A DNA stretch of 64,000 nucleotides from Chelydra serpentina (lineage: Eukaryota; Chordata; Testudines; Chelydridae): assembly GCA_037349315.1 (NCBI GenBank), contig JBAIAC010000030.1, positions 11,119,501 to 11,183,500 on the forward strand. Reading direction: 5' to 3'. Below the pieces are notes generated by a model. It did no database searches and was not told the DNA's origin. It saw only the letters and a program-made list of their open reading frames with translations. Shown here one piece after another: positions 10,904-23,379 of this stretch. The position numbers and the translations under genes were made by a program. The number at the start of each line of letters is the position of its first letter. The stretch's first letter is position 1.

Positions 10904-12565
10904 GGCTATGATTCTACACTAGCATAAAGGGATGCCTGTGGTGATTCCTGTTTATCACGAGGGCCCAAGAATATATTAATTCCTTTAAATCTTCTCTTTA
11001 AACTGTTCTTCCTGTATTAACTTCTTCTTACACTCTGCTGGCTAAAAGTATTCCTGTTTTATTTTTCTAATATTTTAGATGGTATGCTCATCGCATGAGG
11101 TTATTAAAATGTGCAATGGTGTTTTCAAACACTTGTGTTTCAAATAAGGTTACTTGTGGAAAGGGGATGGAGAAAATTATCTTCAGTACTGTAAGAGGAA
11201 GTACTTAACATGCTGACAAAGGGGCTCAGCTGCTAAGCAGAGGCCAAAATACAAGACATTAAATGTTCATATCTTAGGGCCAAATAGCAAAAATAGATGG
11301 TGTCATATGCAGGCTTCATGATGATGCTTTTGTTTTTAAAATATTCAATGATAATGGATCAATCAAACTTCTACCCATTTTATCCCTGTGTGAGGAGAAG
11401 TATGATTAGCACTAAAGAGCTATGAAATCTCTCTGTTGGGAGTGAATTCTGCAAGATGAGGCCCATCTCATATGAAACAAACTGTCCATATGAGGAATCC
11501 GATTAGCTGTATTAAGAGTTTACCAGCTGATTATACTCAGATTATATCTCAGTCTCCAAGATAAAAAGTAAAATAATATGTGGCTGAGACAAACTAAATC
11601 TCTGGCAAAGATCCAGAGTAAAAGAAAGTCATTATTTTTTTGTATTTGATTATATTTTTAAAAAAACCATAGCTATAAAGGTTAATGTCACCTTCGTTGA
11701 GAAGATAAAGGTAAACACAAAGCTGAGAAAGGTGTTTTGGGAATGTAATTTGTCTTATGTCATGGATTTTTAAAGTTGAATGTATTGTTAAATACATTTT
11801 TTAAAAATACACACACTACCCACTGTAGAGCTTAGAATTATGAGAAATAAAAGAATCTGAATGAATATTCTGAAAGGATCGTAAAGAATCCTAAATAGCA
11901 AAATCCAGTTCCATTGATTTTTAATGAATTTTAAAAACTTTACTGCCCCAGAAAATAAAAAATCTTGGATGGGGCTCTCACATAAGACTGTATACTAGTA
12001 AAAATTATGTTTATTAGATCATTTAATGCAAACATTAGTATTTATAAGAATTTAAAGAAACTGCTTGAAAAATTGGAACATGAATATATAGAATGGATTG
12101 TTAGTATGAAACAATTTTTTTTTCTCATAAAAGAAGACATTTATCATTCTGGTAACACCAAGGACAGAAAGAGAATGCCAATTCACAAATAAAAACCTCT
12201 CTTGATTAGCATTCTTCTTTTGTCCCTTGTAATCCTAGAATGATAAATATTATACCCTCTTTTGTCAAGATCAGAAACACTTTCATACTTAGAATAAAGG
12301 CTCGTTCATTATATTCATATTGATTTTTTCCAGACCTGTTTTTCTAAATTGTTTCAGTAAACATTGTATTGGTTATATTACTCCAAACTTTCTTGTGGTC
12401 ATTCCAGGCTTTGCCAAATTGTCATCTTCGGCCTACTTGGTTTATACATTTTGAAAACGTAGTATACTATTACTAGTATATTATTATACTATTACGTTGT
12501 GGTAATGCCAAAAGACTCCAGTTGTGTTTTGGGTCCCGTGGTCCTGGGACCTGTACAAACATAGG
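10904..12565. other. Unassigned AT-rich sequence
   Basis: GGGCTATGATTCTACACT at 10903-10920 looks like another DNA-element terminus in direct orientation, but no partner end is visible. The rest has only short frames. Confidence 0.3.
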
Positions 12566-12655
12566 CTCTGATCCTGCAAACACTTAAACATGTGCTTGCA
12601 GTGGACTAGTTACAGTAGTAAAGTTAAGCACTTGCCTGTATGCAGGATCAGGGCC
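12566..12655. repeat. Palindromic short DNA-type repeat
   Basis: It begins GGCTCTGATCCTGCAAACAC and ends TGTATGCAGGATCAGGGCC, a good inverted terminal pair over about 15 bp. TTAAACATGTGCTTG and AAGTTAAGCACTTG lie inside. It belongs to the same fold-back family as 1349-1465 and 54236-54417. Confidence 0.65.
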
Positions 12656-15384
12656 AAAAAAGATAGATTCTTTACCCCTAAGGACTTTGCTTACTATTTT
12701 CATTTCCAACTAATTGTCTCAAAGTCTGCACCAACAATAATTATATATGTGTTTGCCCTCCCAATGTCAGTCATCTTCTGCCCCTTCCTCACCCCAACTG
12801 CCAAAAATTCTTTCAGCATGTTTTAACCATTATTACATTCTTTCAGTTACTCAAAGCATACACCCAGTGAAAAAATGGTTATTAAAGCAATCTGCATTTT
12901 TAGGCTATCTACATCTCAGCACTTGAAATAGATTTGGTCTGTATTTGTTCAGCACCTAGCATAATGAATCACCTATCTATGGTAAAACAAATAACAAGAT
13001 TTTAACTTATTTTCAACACAGAATGTGTGCAATGTAAAGTACACTATGTCCTAACTTGAGTTGTCCTAACTGCCAATCTGCATCACATTGAATTGTAATA
13101 GCAAGAAGCACAATTATTGTACTAGGACTATAGGTGTAAACAGATTGCTCGAGTAACTGACATGAATTGGTTAATATTTGTTCTGCACTTTGAAAATGTG
13201 AAGCTCTGCGTCAGTGCTCAGTACTTTTATTTTATTTTCCTAGCTATGCACATCTTCCTTTTGTGTATTTGGACCAATAAGAAAGGGACAGCAAATAATG
13301 TCCATGCAAATAAATATTGTGAAATAGGACTTGAAAGTGCAAGTATTTGCACTGAAAAGAAAAATATTAAACTTGTTTAAATAGGAACCCTGTTTGGGAT
13401 GCTTTGTACCCATGACAGGCTTAGAGGCTAGAGAAGGTGTAGTAGAAAGGGCACGGTTGTCTAGTAGATATCCGTTTATTAGCATCACAAAAGCAGAAGA
13501 AGCTTTTATGGTAGATGCACACAGCTCAGAAGAACTGAAATCTTTCCATGTGCCTAATTATTTTTAGTATAGATGCTATGCAAAAGTGTGAAAATGCATA
13601 TGAAGTAGATTGAATATGGTTTGATTTTCTGTGCGTCAGGTTTGGGAAGGGAGGCCATGTTGGGAGATGGGTAGGAAGGGGATCCAGTAGAACAAGGCAA
13701 TCAGCTCCCTCAGCTTGTCAGGTTTCTCTTTAGGAAATCAGATGGAGCAGCTATTCTTTACATTCTATATAAACTACAGAAACTGGGGATTTCTGTAGAA
13801 CACGAAGAATGAAATTCTATTGATCCTATACATTTTTGGTATTCTCAGGATCTAATGGATGCTCAGGGACATATGTGAACTATTTGGTGATCTCAATCCA
13901 ATTCTGCTGCAGGAACCACCAATAGAGTTTATACTAACTGACAACCCTATGGGCAATATTAGCAGGTAGGACAGAAATAAATGGGTGTCTCTCCCCTGTG
14001 ATCCATAGAAGTGATTCCTCCTGATTCAGCCTTGAGGCACATCTGCAAGGTGAAGTGAGACTACCTGGTTGGGGGGGAAATAAAGGATTTAGCCCTCCAG
14101 GGCTGACAAGCTGGCATCTTTCCCAGGTACTAATTTAACTTCAAAGTCTTAATATTTTAGAAAAAACTCCTGATAAAATAGGTATTAGATTTATAGAGTT
14201 GTGCTTAATGTTTGGACTTTATGAAATGCTTGTGAGTTGCTGCATGCATTACTCTCACTTATAATATCTGTACAATTGGTGTGGAGTAAGTGATTGATGG
14301 GAGTAATGTGAATATTATTGTGATTTTTGCATAAGGGACCATCTATCACAAAGACAAGTTTGCCGGTTGGCAAGATACACTGGGGAGTACCCAAGGGGAT
14401 TGTCTGTGACTCCATATTTAGGCTATTATAGTGCTTGAGGAGTTCATATTTGATACTTGGTTGATGAAATCGAAGTATAGAACACATACAACCAATTTGA
14501 GGTTTGTGCCCTGTTTCTTAACAGTCTGCCCTGAGGTGGCACACATGGTCGTGAACCACTCCAGACAGCTTGTCACACATTTTTAGTATTACTTTTAATT
14601 AAAACATTCTTAATTTCTGCGCCTGTTGCAAAAGCAGATTGATTAAATACTTGAGACAGGTTCCAGAACAACATTGCTGGTTTTACATTTTCAGAAAGAG
14701 GGAATGCACAAGGAGTGGAGATGGAGATGGAGATGGGTGGATTGAGTCTGCACCCTATCCTAGACAGAGCACACAGACTGCATTAGGGCCCGAACTCACC
14801 TCCTGCATAGGGTTTGGCTTTATAGCACAAAATCAATAATACAATACATGCTTCATCCTTGAATGGCTGTCCCTAGGCTTTCCACTTAGGACCTTCTGTG
14901 CTCTACTTCCCTCTTCCTAGAAACCAATCTTCTAGAATGGTGTTAATGAGCCACACCTGTGACAGCGACTCAGCAGCTTTATGCAGGGTTCCAACACCTG
15001 CCCACATGGTGGGTAAAGAGGAGAGCCCTATATAAACGGAAAGATGCAATTCTGTACCGTTCAGCAGCAGGATTAGTAAATGGACAGCTAAACAAAATTA
15101 AAGGGGAAAGTAACATAAAAGCTGCACTAGCTAGTATAGAACTTTTAAAATCCTTTGTTCACAAAGCATAAACAATGCTCAAATTATTAAATAGGACTGG
15201 TCATGTTTAGATTAAGAATAATTGTTCAGATGTGAACAATTTTTCTACCTCTCTTTCTAAGTGATGAATGTGCATATTTTTCTGAAAAAGAATTACCCAG
15301 TGATTAAAATGAGGAGTCAGGAAAAGAACAAATAATATAAATGGTTATTAAAATGCTTACAGGCTTTTGAATTGCCACACGACC
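12656..15384. other. Largely unassigned sequence
   Basis: A short L2/L3-like tail piece (TGTATTTGTTCAGCACCTAG) is at 12938-12995. A 70-codon frame at 14959-15171 and a 98-codon frame on the minus strand at 14191-14487 show no recognisable domains. No gene is supported. Confidence 0.35.
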
Positions 15385-15560
15385 AGCCCCTGATGATATT
15401 ACATTTCAAAGTGATCAAAGAATATGGATGGGAATTAGAAAAGTGTTAGCAGACATTGTCACAGATTCACAAAAGGAGTCCCTGAAGATTGGAAGCTTTG
15501 GTAGGTAATGCAGTTGTTTAATAAAGGGTATCTACAGTTAAGTAGATAAGTCAAGTGTGG
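15385..15560 (+). pseudogene. Decayed LINE reverse transcriptase fragment
   Basis: Combining frames gives PDDIT, KVLADIVTDSQK, GVPEDWKLW and LFNKGYLQ. This matches the upstream RT region of CR1-like LINEs (PDGIxPxVLKE, LADIFTDSFxTGVVPEDWK, VVPLFKKG). At least two frameshifts are needed. Flanking sequence on both sides is not recognisably LINE, so the copy is short and old. Confidence 0.5.
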
Positions 15561-18500
15561 AGACATACATTTAAAGAAAAAAGAATAAGGAAAAAGGGGC
15601 AAGAAAGATGGTGGAGGAGGAAGAAAGGAATGTAGTAGAAAAAGAGCAGCAGAAGGCCATGTGTTAATTCCTACTGCATTCTCTTGCCTGCTCATCTTTC
15701 TGTTCCTCTGCTAGGGATGGTCAAACCAGAGTGAGCAACATAAAAGCCAGCCAAGATCTTCAATTTTCTTAACAAAGCTTTATTTATGCGTTGCTTAAGC
15801 ATAAATAAGTCCCCTCTCCTCTCTAAAACTTGTCTTTCCTGAGAGAGCATCCTCCTTCATCGGGTCACACTACTGTTGCATCTTCTTCCCCCACCCCCAC
15901 CTCCTGCCCCCCCGTTACATTTTAAGATAGAAGCCCTAAAATCTACTGAGCTTTCTGGACCCAGGGTGCAGTTTGCTACTGATTAACAAGTACTCTGGAG
16001 ATTCTACAGGTTGCACAAAGCTTCTGGTGGAGAGTCCAAAATTGGGAGTATGCTTTTCGTTATCTCTTTCTTTTCCTTTTTTTCTATGAAAAATCAATGT
16101 TTATAGAACTTCTATTTCTAATATGCACAGTGGCTAATGATATTGTTTAATTATTTTTGTAACGTTGGACAATTATTTACAGTTACAAGCAGTAATATAG
16201 GAAAGAGAATGCTGGATTGCACTGCAAGGGGAACAGCAGGTCCAGGGTTTACTAGATTATTATACTGCATAATTTAGTGTACTTCAGAGAAGGCATTTGC
16301 CCTTGAAAGAATATGGAGCTAAGAAACTCAAATTATATTACCAGTAGTTTTTAGAAGTTGGTGTGGTAGAAAATAGACTTTATTCATGACAGTCTTATGT
16401 CATCATGATTGCATATACAGCCATTAAAGCATTATTGAAATATAGAAAATCAGGAAATGAGAAGGAGCTGAGGCCAAGCATTCCATGGACAGATCAAACA
16501 ACACATGTGAAAAACTTAGTAAAAAAAAAAAAGGTCAGCAGCTGAAGAGAAGGTAAAAAATCAAAATAATTTCTACTTTAAAAAACAGATGGGGAATTTA
16601 GTGAAACTGTAATGAGGTGAAAAAAGCACAGAAAAGGAATGATAGGCACAGGGGACTTTTCCTGTTCTACATATAACATTACTTTCCCTTAAGTCAAGTG
16701 ATGTGGTTTTAGGTTCACGACCGACTTATAATACCTATGACACATACATGTACCTTAGTGAATTTAGTTTTATTCTGCAATATTGTCAGTTTATGACATC
16801 ACATTATAGAATTCTAATGGCTTTGTTTCTCCTTAATGACACAGTAACATTCTAAAAACACAAAAGTCTATCAGAGTTATTTCAAACCACATCTTGGCAG
16901 CATAGACTAAAAAGTGGGGCTCTATTACAATACTTTCCTTTTAGAGAAACATATTTACCTATAAAGAACAATGCACTCTTATGGCACAACATGAGTAATA
17001 TATAATACTGCATTAGTTCAAAATAAACATCCAAAGTCCCAGCTTTGTCCCTTGTGAAAAATGAAATATATACTAGTAGAATTTTTAGCCACCGTTGCAC
17101 CACCCTGATCCTGGAGCCACTCTGAGCTGGGCTAGACACCCCCGCCCCCCAGCTCAATATTGAGCAGCCTAAAGTCTGCTTCAACTTTCCCTGTTGCCAT
17201 GGAGTCAAAGAGCTATTCTGACATCTGAAGATTCCAGGGCATAAAGTAACATAGGTCACATTTCACCCTCCCCCTGCCTCTTCCCCAGTGGCCAAGAGGG
17301 GCCACTATGGAAATGCTTTGCCACACTGAGGAAATCCTCCAGGGGTTGGTTAAACTGGCTTTAGGTCAGCTTTTTGTCATCAGACAATGCAAAGATGGTC
17401 CTTCGTGTGCAATAGCAAAGGATGTCTTCTCTTTTCCCAGGGAAAAGACATTCCCTTATGTCTTTTTCCTTGATTCCATCTAACAGCAAGAGTCTTGACC
17501 AAGACCAAGTGAGAAAGATTTCATGAACTGTGGCAGATTTGTTTTTCAGCTTTGTTGGATATGGCTGTGGCCCATCCCATCAGACTGAGCTTCTGGCCAG
17601 ATCTGATCCCACAGAAAATGGAAACCACTTTTGTAGCTCAAACCAGGAGGGGCTGAGGGTGTCTGAGTTCGGTATGTCTGAGAAGTATCACAAGTTTTCC
17701 TAACTGCATGAGAGGTATACCGGAAATTCATGTTGTTCTACATTGAAAATGTTTGCTGAATGATTTGAACACACTTATGTAGAATCTTCCCTTTTTACCA
17801 TATCAGTATTCTTTCTAGGCTTAAAATTGAACTGATAGAGTCAACTATGTCTGCTACTAATCTCCTTCACTGAGAGTATGGACTGAGGAATAAGGCTCTG
17901 TCATAATTCTATGCCTACTGAGAATTACAGTTCACTTCCTCCCCTGACCCCCCCACCCCAAGCCAGGAAGTCTGTCTTGGGTCAGTGTATCATCCATTCT
18001 ACAGTATTTGCCGCTGTAGTTTACTGTACCAAATGACTTCTGCAATTTAAGGCATTTGCTCTGCTTATATGTGACACAAACAGAAATACTGCCCTGTAAC
18101 TAGACGTTTTACCTAAATTTCATGTAGCAACAAGATCAGCTCCGTGCAGCTGATAAGGAATACACTGGGTCTGAAAATGCAATCTTATAGACTCTTGCCT
18201 GAGGTGCTGATGACATTGCAGATAGATTCCAGTGGCAGATTTAACAGTCAGCAAGGTCATCACATGCTAACTGGGCCCCACGTGTTCCAAGACTACTCCT
18301 CCTCTTCTCCCATCGTCAAAAAGATGGGCCCCAGGGCAGGTTTTTATTGTGGGCACTCACATATGTCCCACATTCAAATACACTCACTTCCTCGAACCCC
18401 CCACTTTTGTTCCTCTTCACCTCCCAGCTGTGCTCCCCAGGCCCTGTAACAGTGCTGCTGCTGTTAGAGCCATCACCATTGTTCCCGCCAAAGCCAGAAT

Positions 18501-19420
18501 TAGTGTAGCCGGGAGCCAGAGTCACGAACCACTGCTGTTGCCACCAGAGCATAAGTCAGAGCCAGTAGTCAGAGCCAGCAGCATGCAGATTCCTGCTGCC
18601 CACATTCAAATTTGCCCAGGCAATGGGAGGGGAGGAGGGGCCTCCAACCAAAATGTAGGCTCCACCATTGGCAGTCCCACTAATTATAATGCTTGGCAGA
18701 GACACCATTTTGGAGTCTCTCTCCCCAGGCAAATTCAAATGTGGGTAGTGGAGACCAGCGCATTGCTCTTCCTAGAGCTTCCAGCAGGCTGCACCGGACA
18801 TACGTTGTGTAGCCAAGCAACCCTGAGCCTACAGGGGTCCTCCAAGTTCATGGGCCACTGACCAGTTGCACCAGCTATTCCTCTGCCACTGCCATCTTAC
18901 CTCATCCCCACTGGATTCTGGAGCCCCACACTCACAAGTAACTGGGCAGTTACCATGGCAAGGGAGCCCCCTCGCTGCCTCAGGGCTGATGCAATTGCAT
19001 GTGTTTAACACAGCCCTTCGCCATCAGCCCCTATTTTATAGGAGTCCTAGGGGACCCACACCCATCTGTCCTGCAGTGCCTTGCAAAATCCAATTGCATT
19101 TTACCATGTCCAGCACACAGTGGCTTATGATGATGGAACTTTCCTTCTCCCATCCTGTAGCCACTTGGCATTCTCCAGCATTGAAAGAGCTGCTGTTAGG
19201 AAATGTAGTTAGTTTGTTTCCATAGCCTCCATATCCTCCTCTTGCCGTGGCACTCTGAGAGATCTGTATCTGCATGCTCTGGCCTCTCCCCGGAATCACA
19301 GCACTCTCACCAGCCAGCCCCCACTCTATTTCTGCCTGTCTCTGCTAGATTCTCCCCAAAAATCAATATTGTTTTAGGATTACTCCTACATCTGATAGAT
19401 AAATTAAGTAGCACAAAAAT
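15561..19420. other. Unassigned sequence, including a C-rich stretch with overlapping frames
   Basis: AT-rich to about 17.1 kb, then more balanced. Between 18.1 and 19.3 kb there are overlapping open frames on both strands (the longest 170 codons at 18349-18861, plus strand), with no domain, signal peptide, repeat or splice evidence. They are left as unassigned. Confidence 0.3.
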
Positions 19421-20255
19421 AGATTGTATTTAGGTCTATACTTCCAACTTCGTTATTCTCATACTGGAAGGTATACAAAAACAAAACCCATAAATATGAA
19501 TACAAGTTTGGTTTTAGAAAATGAAAAGAAAAAGCTTTTGTTATTACAAACTGCTTCCAAAGATCCTAAGCAGCAGAAACTATCATTTTGTAAAGTCCCT
19601 GATCAACCTGCAGCCTGAAGTAGAAAGTCAAGAACTGCATCTCAGTTCAACAACCATGAGTCTGTCATCCTGTCATGGTTTAAGTCAGGAAAAGGATTTG
19701 TGCAGTACCACTGAAGTTGCATCTGTAGCTGATGATATTTCCAGAGAAACTTTGCTTGAAACCAACACAGTTGAAGACCCTGTGACATGAGCTACAAACC
19801 AACAAAGCCACAGATCCCATAGATGATTTAAAACCCCCAAACCCTGTAGATTAACTTGAAAGGAGCAAAACTAAAGATCTTAGATGAGCAGGTCAGCAAT
19901 GGAGCAGGTCAAAGAAGTCATCCTACTGAAATAGGTTTGAAGTTCTCATCTGATAAGTCACTTTCAAGATTCAGTTTTATGTGAGGGATTTCAAGAGGCA
20001 GCTACTCTATCTGGCTTCCTCCATCCCAAGCGGACTTCAGAATCTAACTTCAGAAGAGTCAAAAGAGGAAGTTCTTAATCTCATGGGAAAAGACTCATAT
20101 TTTTCTTTAGACTTGGTTCCGGAGAGTCTCTTTCAAGATGTATTATTTTACAAAGGACACAGAGATGTTCAGTTTGTCACATGGAATCCAGAGCTACTTG
20201 AATTTCATAGTGTCAAGTTCTCTTGATGTTTTTACCAGAAATGGAAATGTTGTTT
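19421..20255 (+). other. Possible N-terminal remnant of a hAT-type transposase
   Basis: Frames at 19424-19618, 19521-19790 and 19981-20226 are interrupted by stops and do not match a family I can name. QTASKDPKQQKLSFCKV has the low-complexity, charged look of sequence before a transposase core. The decayed hAT dimerisation region starts just downstream, so these frames may be its upstream part. This is inference from position only. Confidence 0.25.
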
Positions 20256-20455
20256 CGACTCCCTCACCACACCAATTATAGTGGCTAGTGCTGAACGTGC
20301 AATGAGCACACTGACATATTAAATACTACATGCGTTCAGCACTATCACAGACATGGCTGAGTGAGCTTGCTCTCCTTGCAATTGAGAAAGATGTGACAGT
20401 GAGGTTGGAGCTGGACAGCATCATAGAACAATCTACCAAGGAAAAGGGTCACTGT
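20256..20455 (+). pseudogene. hAT transposase C-terminal dimerisation domain, frameshifted
   Basis: From 20260 the translation is SLTTPIIVASAERAMSTL, the hallmark of hAT dimerisation domains (P-V-S-ASAERxFSxLxxIKTxLRS). A stop and frameshift follow at about 20320. The second frame then gives KYYMRSALSQTWLSELALLA and IEKDVTVRLELDSIIEQ, matching the LRSxMxxxRLxxLALLxIE continuation. Hydrophobic and SAER residues are kept, but the break makes it non-functional. No catalytic core is recognised upstream. A non-autonomous hAT-type element begins about 55 bp downstream with its own target duplication, so the two are separate insertions. Confidence 0.75.
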
Positions 20456-20502
20456 GGTGTGAGGTTTCAATAATTGGAAATACGCTAGCCAGCACAATGT
20501 GG

Positions 20503-21161
20503 GTGGGATTCAGGGCCGGCCCTAGCTTTTTGGCCGCCCCAAGCAAAAAAAACCAAAAACCCACAAGCGCCCCCCCCCAACGCCGGCCAAAACACCCCCC
20601 CCCAACAACGCCGCCCCGCCAAAACGCTGGGGGGGGGCCAGCGGGGAGGGCGTCATGCCCGCCGCCCCGCTCCCCCTGCCAGTGGGGAGCGTGGAACGCC
20701 TGCCGCCCTGCTGCCCCGGCCGGGAGCAGAGCACGCCTGCCGCCCTGCTGCCGCGGCCGGAGCGCCGGCGGGGAGCAGAGCACGCCGGCCGCCCCGCTGC
20801 CCTGGCTGGGGCGCCGGCGGGGAGCGGAGCACGCCGGCCGCCCCGCTGCCCCGGCGGGGAGCGGAGCATGCCGGCCGCCCCGCTGCCCCGGCCAGGGCGC
20901 CGGCGGGGAGCGGAGCACGCCTGCTGCCCCGCTGCCCCGGCCGAGGAGCGGAGCACACCGGCCGCCCTGCTGCCCCGGCGGGGAGCGGAGCACGCCTGCC
21001 GTCCCGCTCCCCCAGCAGGGGCGCCATCAGGAATATTAGGGTTTTTTTTGTTAATTAAAAAAAAAAAAAAAAACCCTTGAGTGCCGCCACCGCCCCCCTC
21101 CAGGTGTCGCCCCAAGCACATGCTTGGTAGGCTGGTGCCTGGAGCCGGCCTTGGTGGGATT
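20503..21161. mobile_element. Non-autonomous hAT-type element with perfect 8-bp duplication
   Basis: GTGGGATT occurs at 20503-20510 and 21154-21161, immediately outside an element of 643 bp (20511-21153). Termini are CAGGGCCGGCCCTAG and, reversed, CAAGGCCGGCTCCAG. The subterminal GCCGCCCCAAGCA motif near the left end is matched by CGCCCCAAGCACATGC near the right. The interior is a GC-rich array of CCGGCGGGGAGCGGAGCACG-like units (about 20690-21020), ending in a poly-T/poly-A stretch. Long open frames on both strands follow from this composition. No transposase is encoded. Confidence 0.9.
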
Positions 21162-21221
21162 CCACTTTTGTTTAGGCCTGTGAGTTGTATGGTTTTTTTT
21201 AAACTTTTTATATGTATAGAA

Positions 21222-21534
21222 GTCTAAGGCAGTGGTGTCCAAACTTTTCCTTTCACGCCCCCTCTTACCAGTAATTGAATATGTCCACGCCACCCACTAC
21301 CCCACCCACTGTGCCGGGAGTGGAGTCACGGCCAAGCCTGGGAATGCAGCCAGGGCCAGGGGCTGGGAGCAGAGCTGGGGCTGCCGCTAGGGGCAGAGTC
21401 AGGCTAGGTAGTGCTCCCTCTCCACCCCTCCTTGGGGGCTGGCCCTGAGTCCCATTGCGCCCCCCACCCCCAGACATCCCTCTGTGCCTCACTTAAGGGG
21501 CACACCCCACAGTTTGGGAACCCCTGGTCTAAGG
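21222..21534. mobile_element. Non-autonomous hAT element (Charlie-like ends) with perfect 8-bp duplication
   Basis: GTCTAAGG is present at 21222-21229 and 21527-21534. The 297-bp element between them starts CAGTGGTGTCCAAACT and ends, reversed, CAGGGGTTCCCAAACTGT, close to the hAT-Charlie terminus type (CAGxGGTTCCCAAACT). The interior is GC-rich and non-coding. It sits 61 bp beyond the previous element's duplication. Confidence 0.9.
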
Positions 21535-22556
21535 TGACGGGAGTGTTGGGCCCCATGCTGCATGTTTGCTGACCATGTTCTGACTCATTAATCTGACTTT
21601 GGATCAGACTTGGTTCAATCATGCCTTCTTGCTTCTCAAAGTTATAATGTATTCAGTACAGTATAAAAGATTCAGGAAAACAAATAGATGAGCAGGCACA
21701 TATACTATTTCTCAAAAATAGAGTACCTTACATAATTACTCTGAGGGCCCATGTGGGGCTCTGAAGGGACCTTTCTTTTGTAACATTTTTCTCTTATATA
21801 TTACCTCCTCTGATAGAATCTGTTCTTGTGGTTCAAGCCTTTAACCATATTCATAGGCTTTTCTGCTAGAATTGGTAAAATCAATGTACTGTATGAGGTT
21901 GTGCCATCTTTGCTAATGGACCTGGCCCAGTGTCGAGAGTAGGGCATTGACTCTCTTTTTCCTGAATGTCAGGCATTAACGGATGCAGAAAATCTCACTA
22001 GCCATGCATTACAAATGTTTGGAACCCTGACGGTGTCATCTCAGTAATCTGCTTTCAACATATCTTTCAAAATTCTAGGCACTGTCTGTCTCTATGACTT
22101 CATTCTGTATCACATTCCTAAGATCATTTGTTTGTCAGAGTGGCTGCAGGGTACCTAGTAGCTAGGGATGTGCTTAATGTTTAACTGTAGAATTTGGCTG
22201 AATACTGAGTAACTGGAAATGTTATTTGGCCAAAGCCAAATAGTGGATAAAGCAATGATATACTGCAGCAGGATGTCCGACTCAAAAAACATTTCCAGTA
22301 GTTAGTCAACTTCACAAAACAGAACATATGAGATAGAGCACATACATTATGGAAAAAGCACTGCAGATAGAATATCTACTGATGATTAAACCAGTGTACC
22401 AGAATCTCAACACACCCCTATGATAATTTGTTTGCATGAAGATATTCATCACTGCCTTTTTTAAACAAAGTTTGTAGATAGCAAAATAATACTTTTAATA
22501 TACAGATTTGCAAGAGTGAGGGCAGCAACAAGCAAAGTTCTTAGATATTACTGTTA
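21535..22556. other. Unassigned sequence
   Basis: No gene or repeat is recognised; only short frames. Confidence 0.35.
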
Positions 22557-22624
22557 TGATCCTGCTTGCTTGAAGTAAATGGGAGTAATATGGTTATTGT
22601 TTTGAGTGTGAGTAGGATTGGCCC
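22557..22624. repeat. Palindromic short repeat interrupted by an LTR
   Basis: It starts ATGATCCTGCTTGCTTGAAG and ends GAGTAGGATTGGCCC, roughly complementary ends of the GATCCTGCA fold-back family. The LTR begins inside its right terminus. Confidence 0.45.
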
Positions 22625-23379
22625 TGTAGTGGGGCGGCTACCCCACTCCATGAAAAAAAGGGCTAAAACAGGCCAAGAGAGGCTGCTCAGACCAGCAGCC
22701 AATCAGCAAAGGCCTGTGGAGAGCCAATCTGGGCCGGGCTGGGCCCTATATAAAGACTGCCTAGCAAAGGAGAATGGAGTCTCTCCCTGACTAGCAAGGA
22801 AGAAGGACTGGCTCCCGAGGTAAGGAGGTAAGCACGTTGGAGAGAGCATTGCTGGGCCATTACTTGCCAGGCTGCGGCCCCTGACTGGAAGGGCCAAGAA
22901 GGTGCAAGGGGCCAAAGGAAAAGTGGCCCAGGGAAGATAATCAGACAAAGGGAGAGAAGGAGGGCAGAGAGGCTGCCGCTAGAGGGTCCCTGGGTCGGGA
23001 CTCAGAGTAGCGGGTGGGCCTGGGTCCCCCCCTTCACCCTTTTACTGCTCCTGGCTGTGGAGGAATGTGACCAACACAGATTGCAACATGCCAGCGAGGT
23101 GAGGGGCTAGACTTTGGGGCTGTGGTTGGCCACTGAGGCAGGTGCAAGCCGAAGGACTGTTGTTACCCTCCCCCACCCCCGGAAGGGGGTGAGAATGGAG
23201 TAGTGGGCATTGCCAGAGGGCAGTGTCCTGAAGCGGACGCCGCCGAGCGTCCCAAACCAGCAGAGCAGACAACGGGCAAGACATCACACGCAGAGGGTGC
23301 TCCATGGCTGACGAGCTAATTCCTGGACTCACGAGTAGGAGGTATCGTGGTGGTGAGTCCAGCGCGCTGTTACAGGCCC
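22620..23379 (+). mobile_element. Solo LTR, about 750 bp, with 5-bp duplication
   Basis: GGCCC at 22620-22624 and 23375-23379 flanks a unit beginning TGTAGTGGGG and ending CTGTTACA (22625-23374), the TG...CA boundaries and 5-bp duplication expected of LTR retroelements. A TATA-like box, CTATATAAAG, is at 22746-22755. No internal coding region, primer-binding site or second LTR follows, so it is a solo LTR left by recombination. Retroviral versus gypsy-type origin cannot be settled. Part of it (CAGAGTAGCGGGTGGGCCTG) recurs in a related form at 49755-50300. Confidence 0.8.

Noticed and set aside
10903..10925. Second DNA element starting GGGCTATGATTCTACACT
   Set aside because: No partner terminus or duplication found nearby.
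18349..18861. 170-codon frame with minus-strand partners
   Set aside because: No domain, splice signals or repeat match. Left as unassigned rather than called a gene.
20433..21121. Overlapping 120-200 codon frames on both strands, rich in Ala, Pro, Gly and Arg
   Set aside because: They lie in the GC-rich array inside the non-autonomous hAT element. Low stop frequency follows from base composition.
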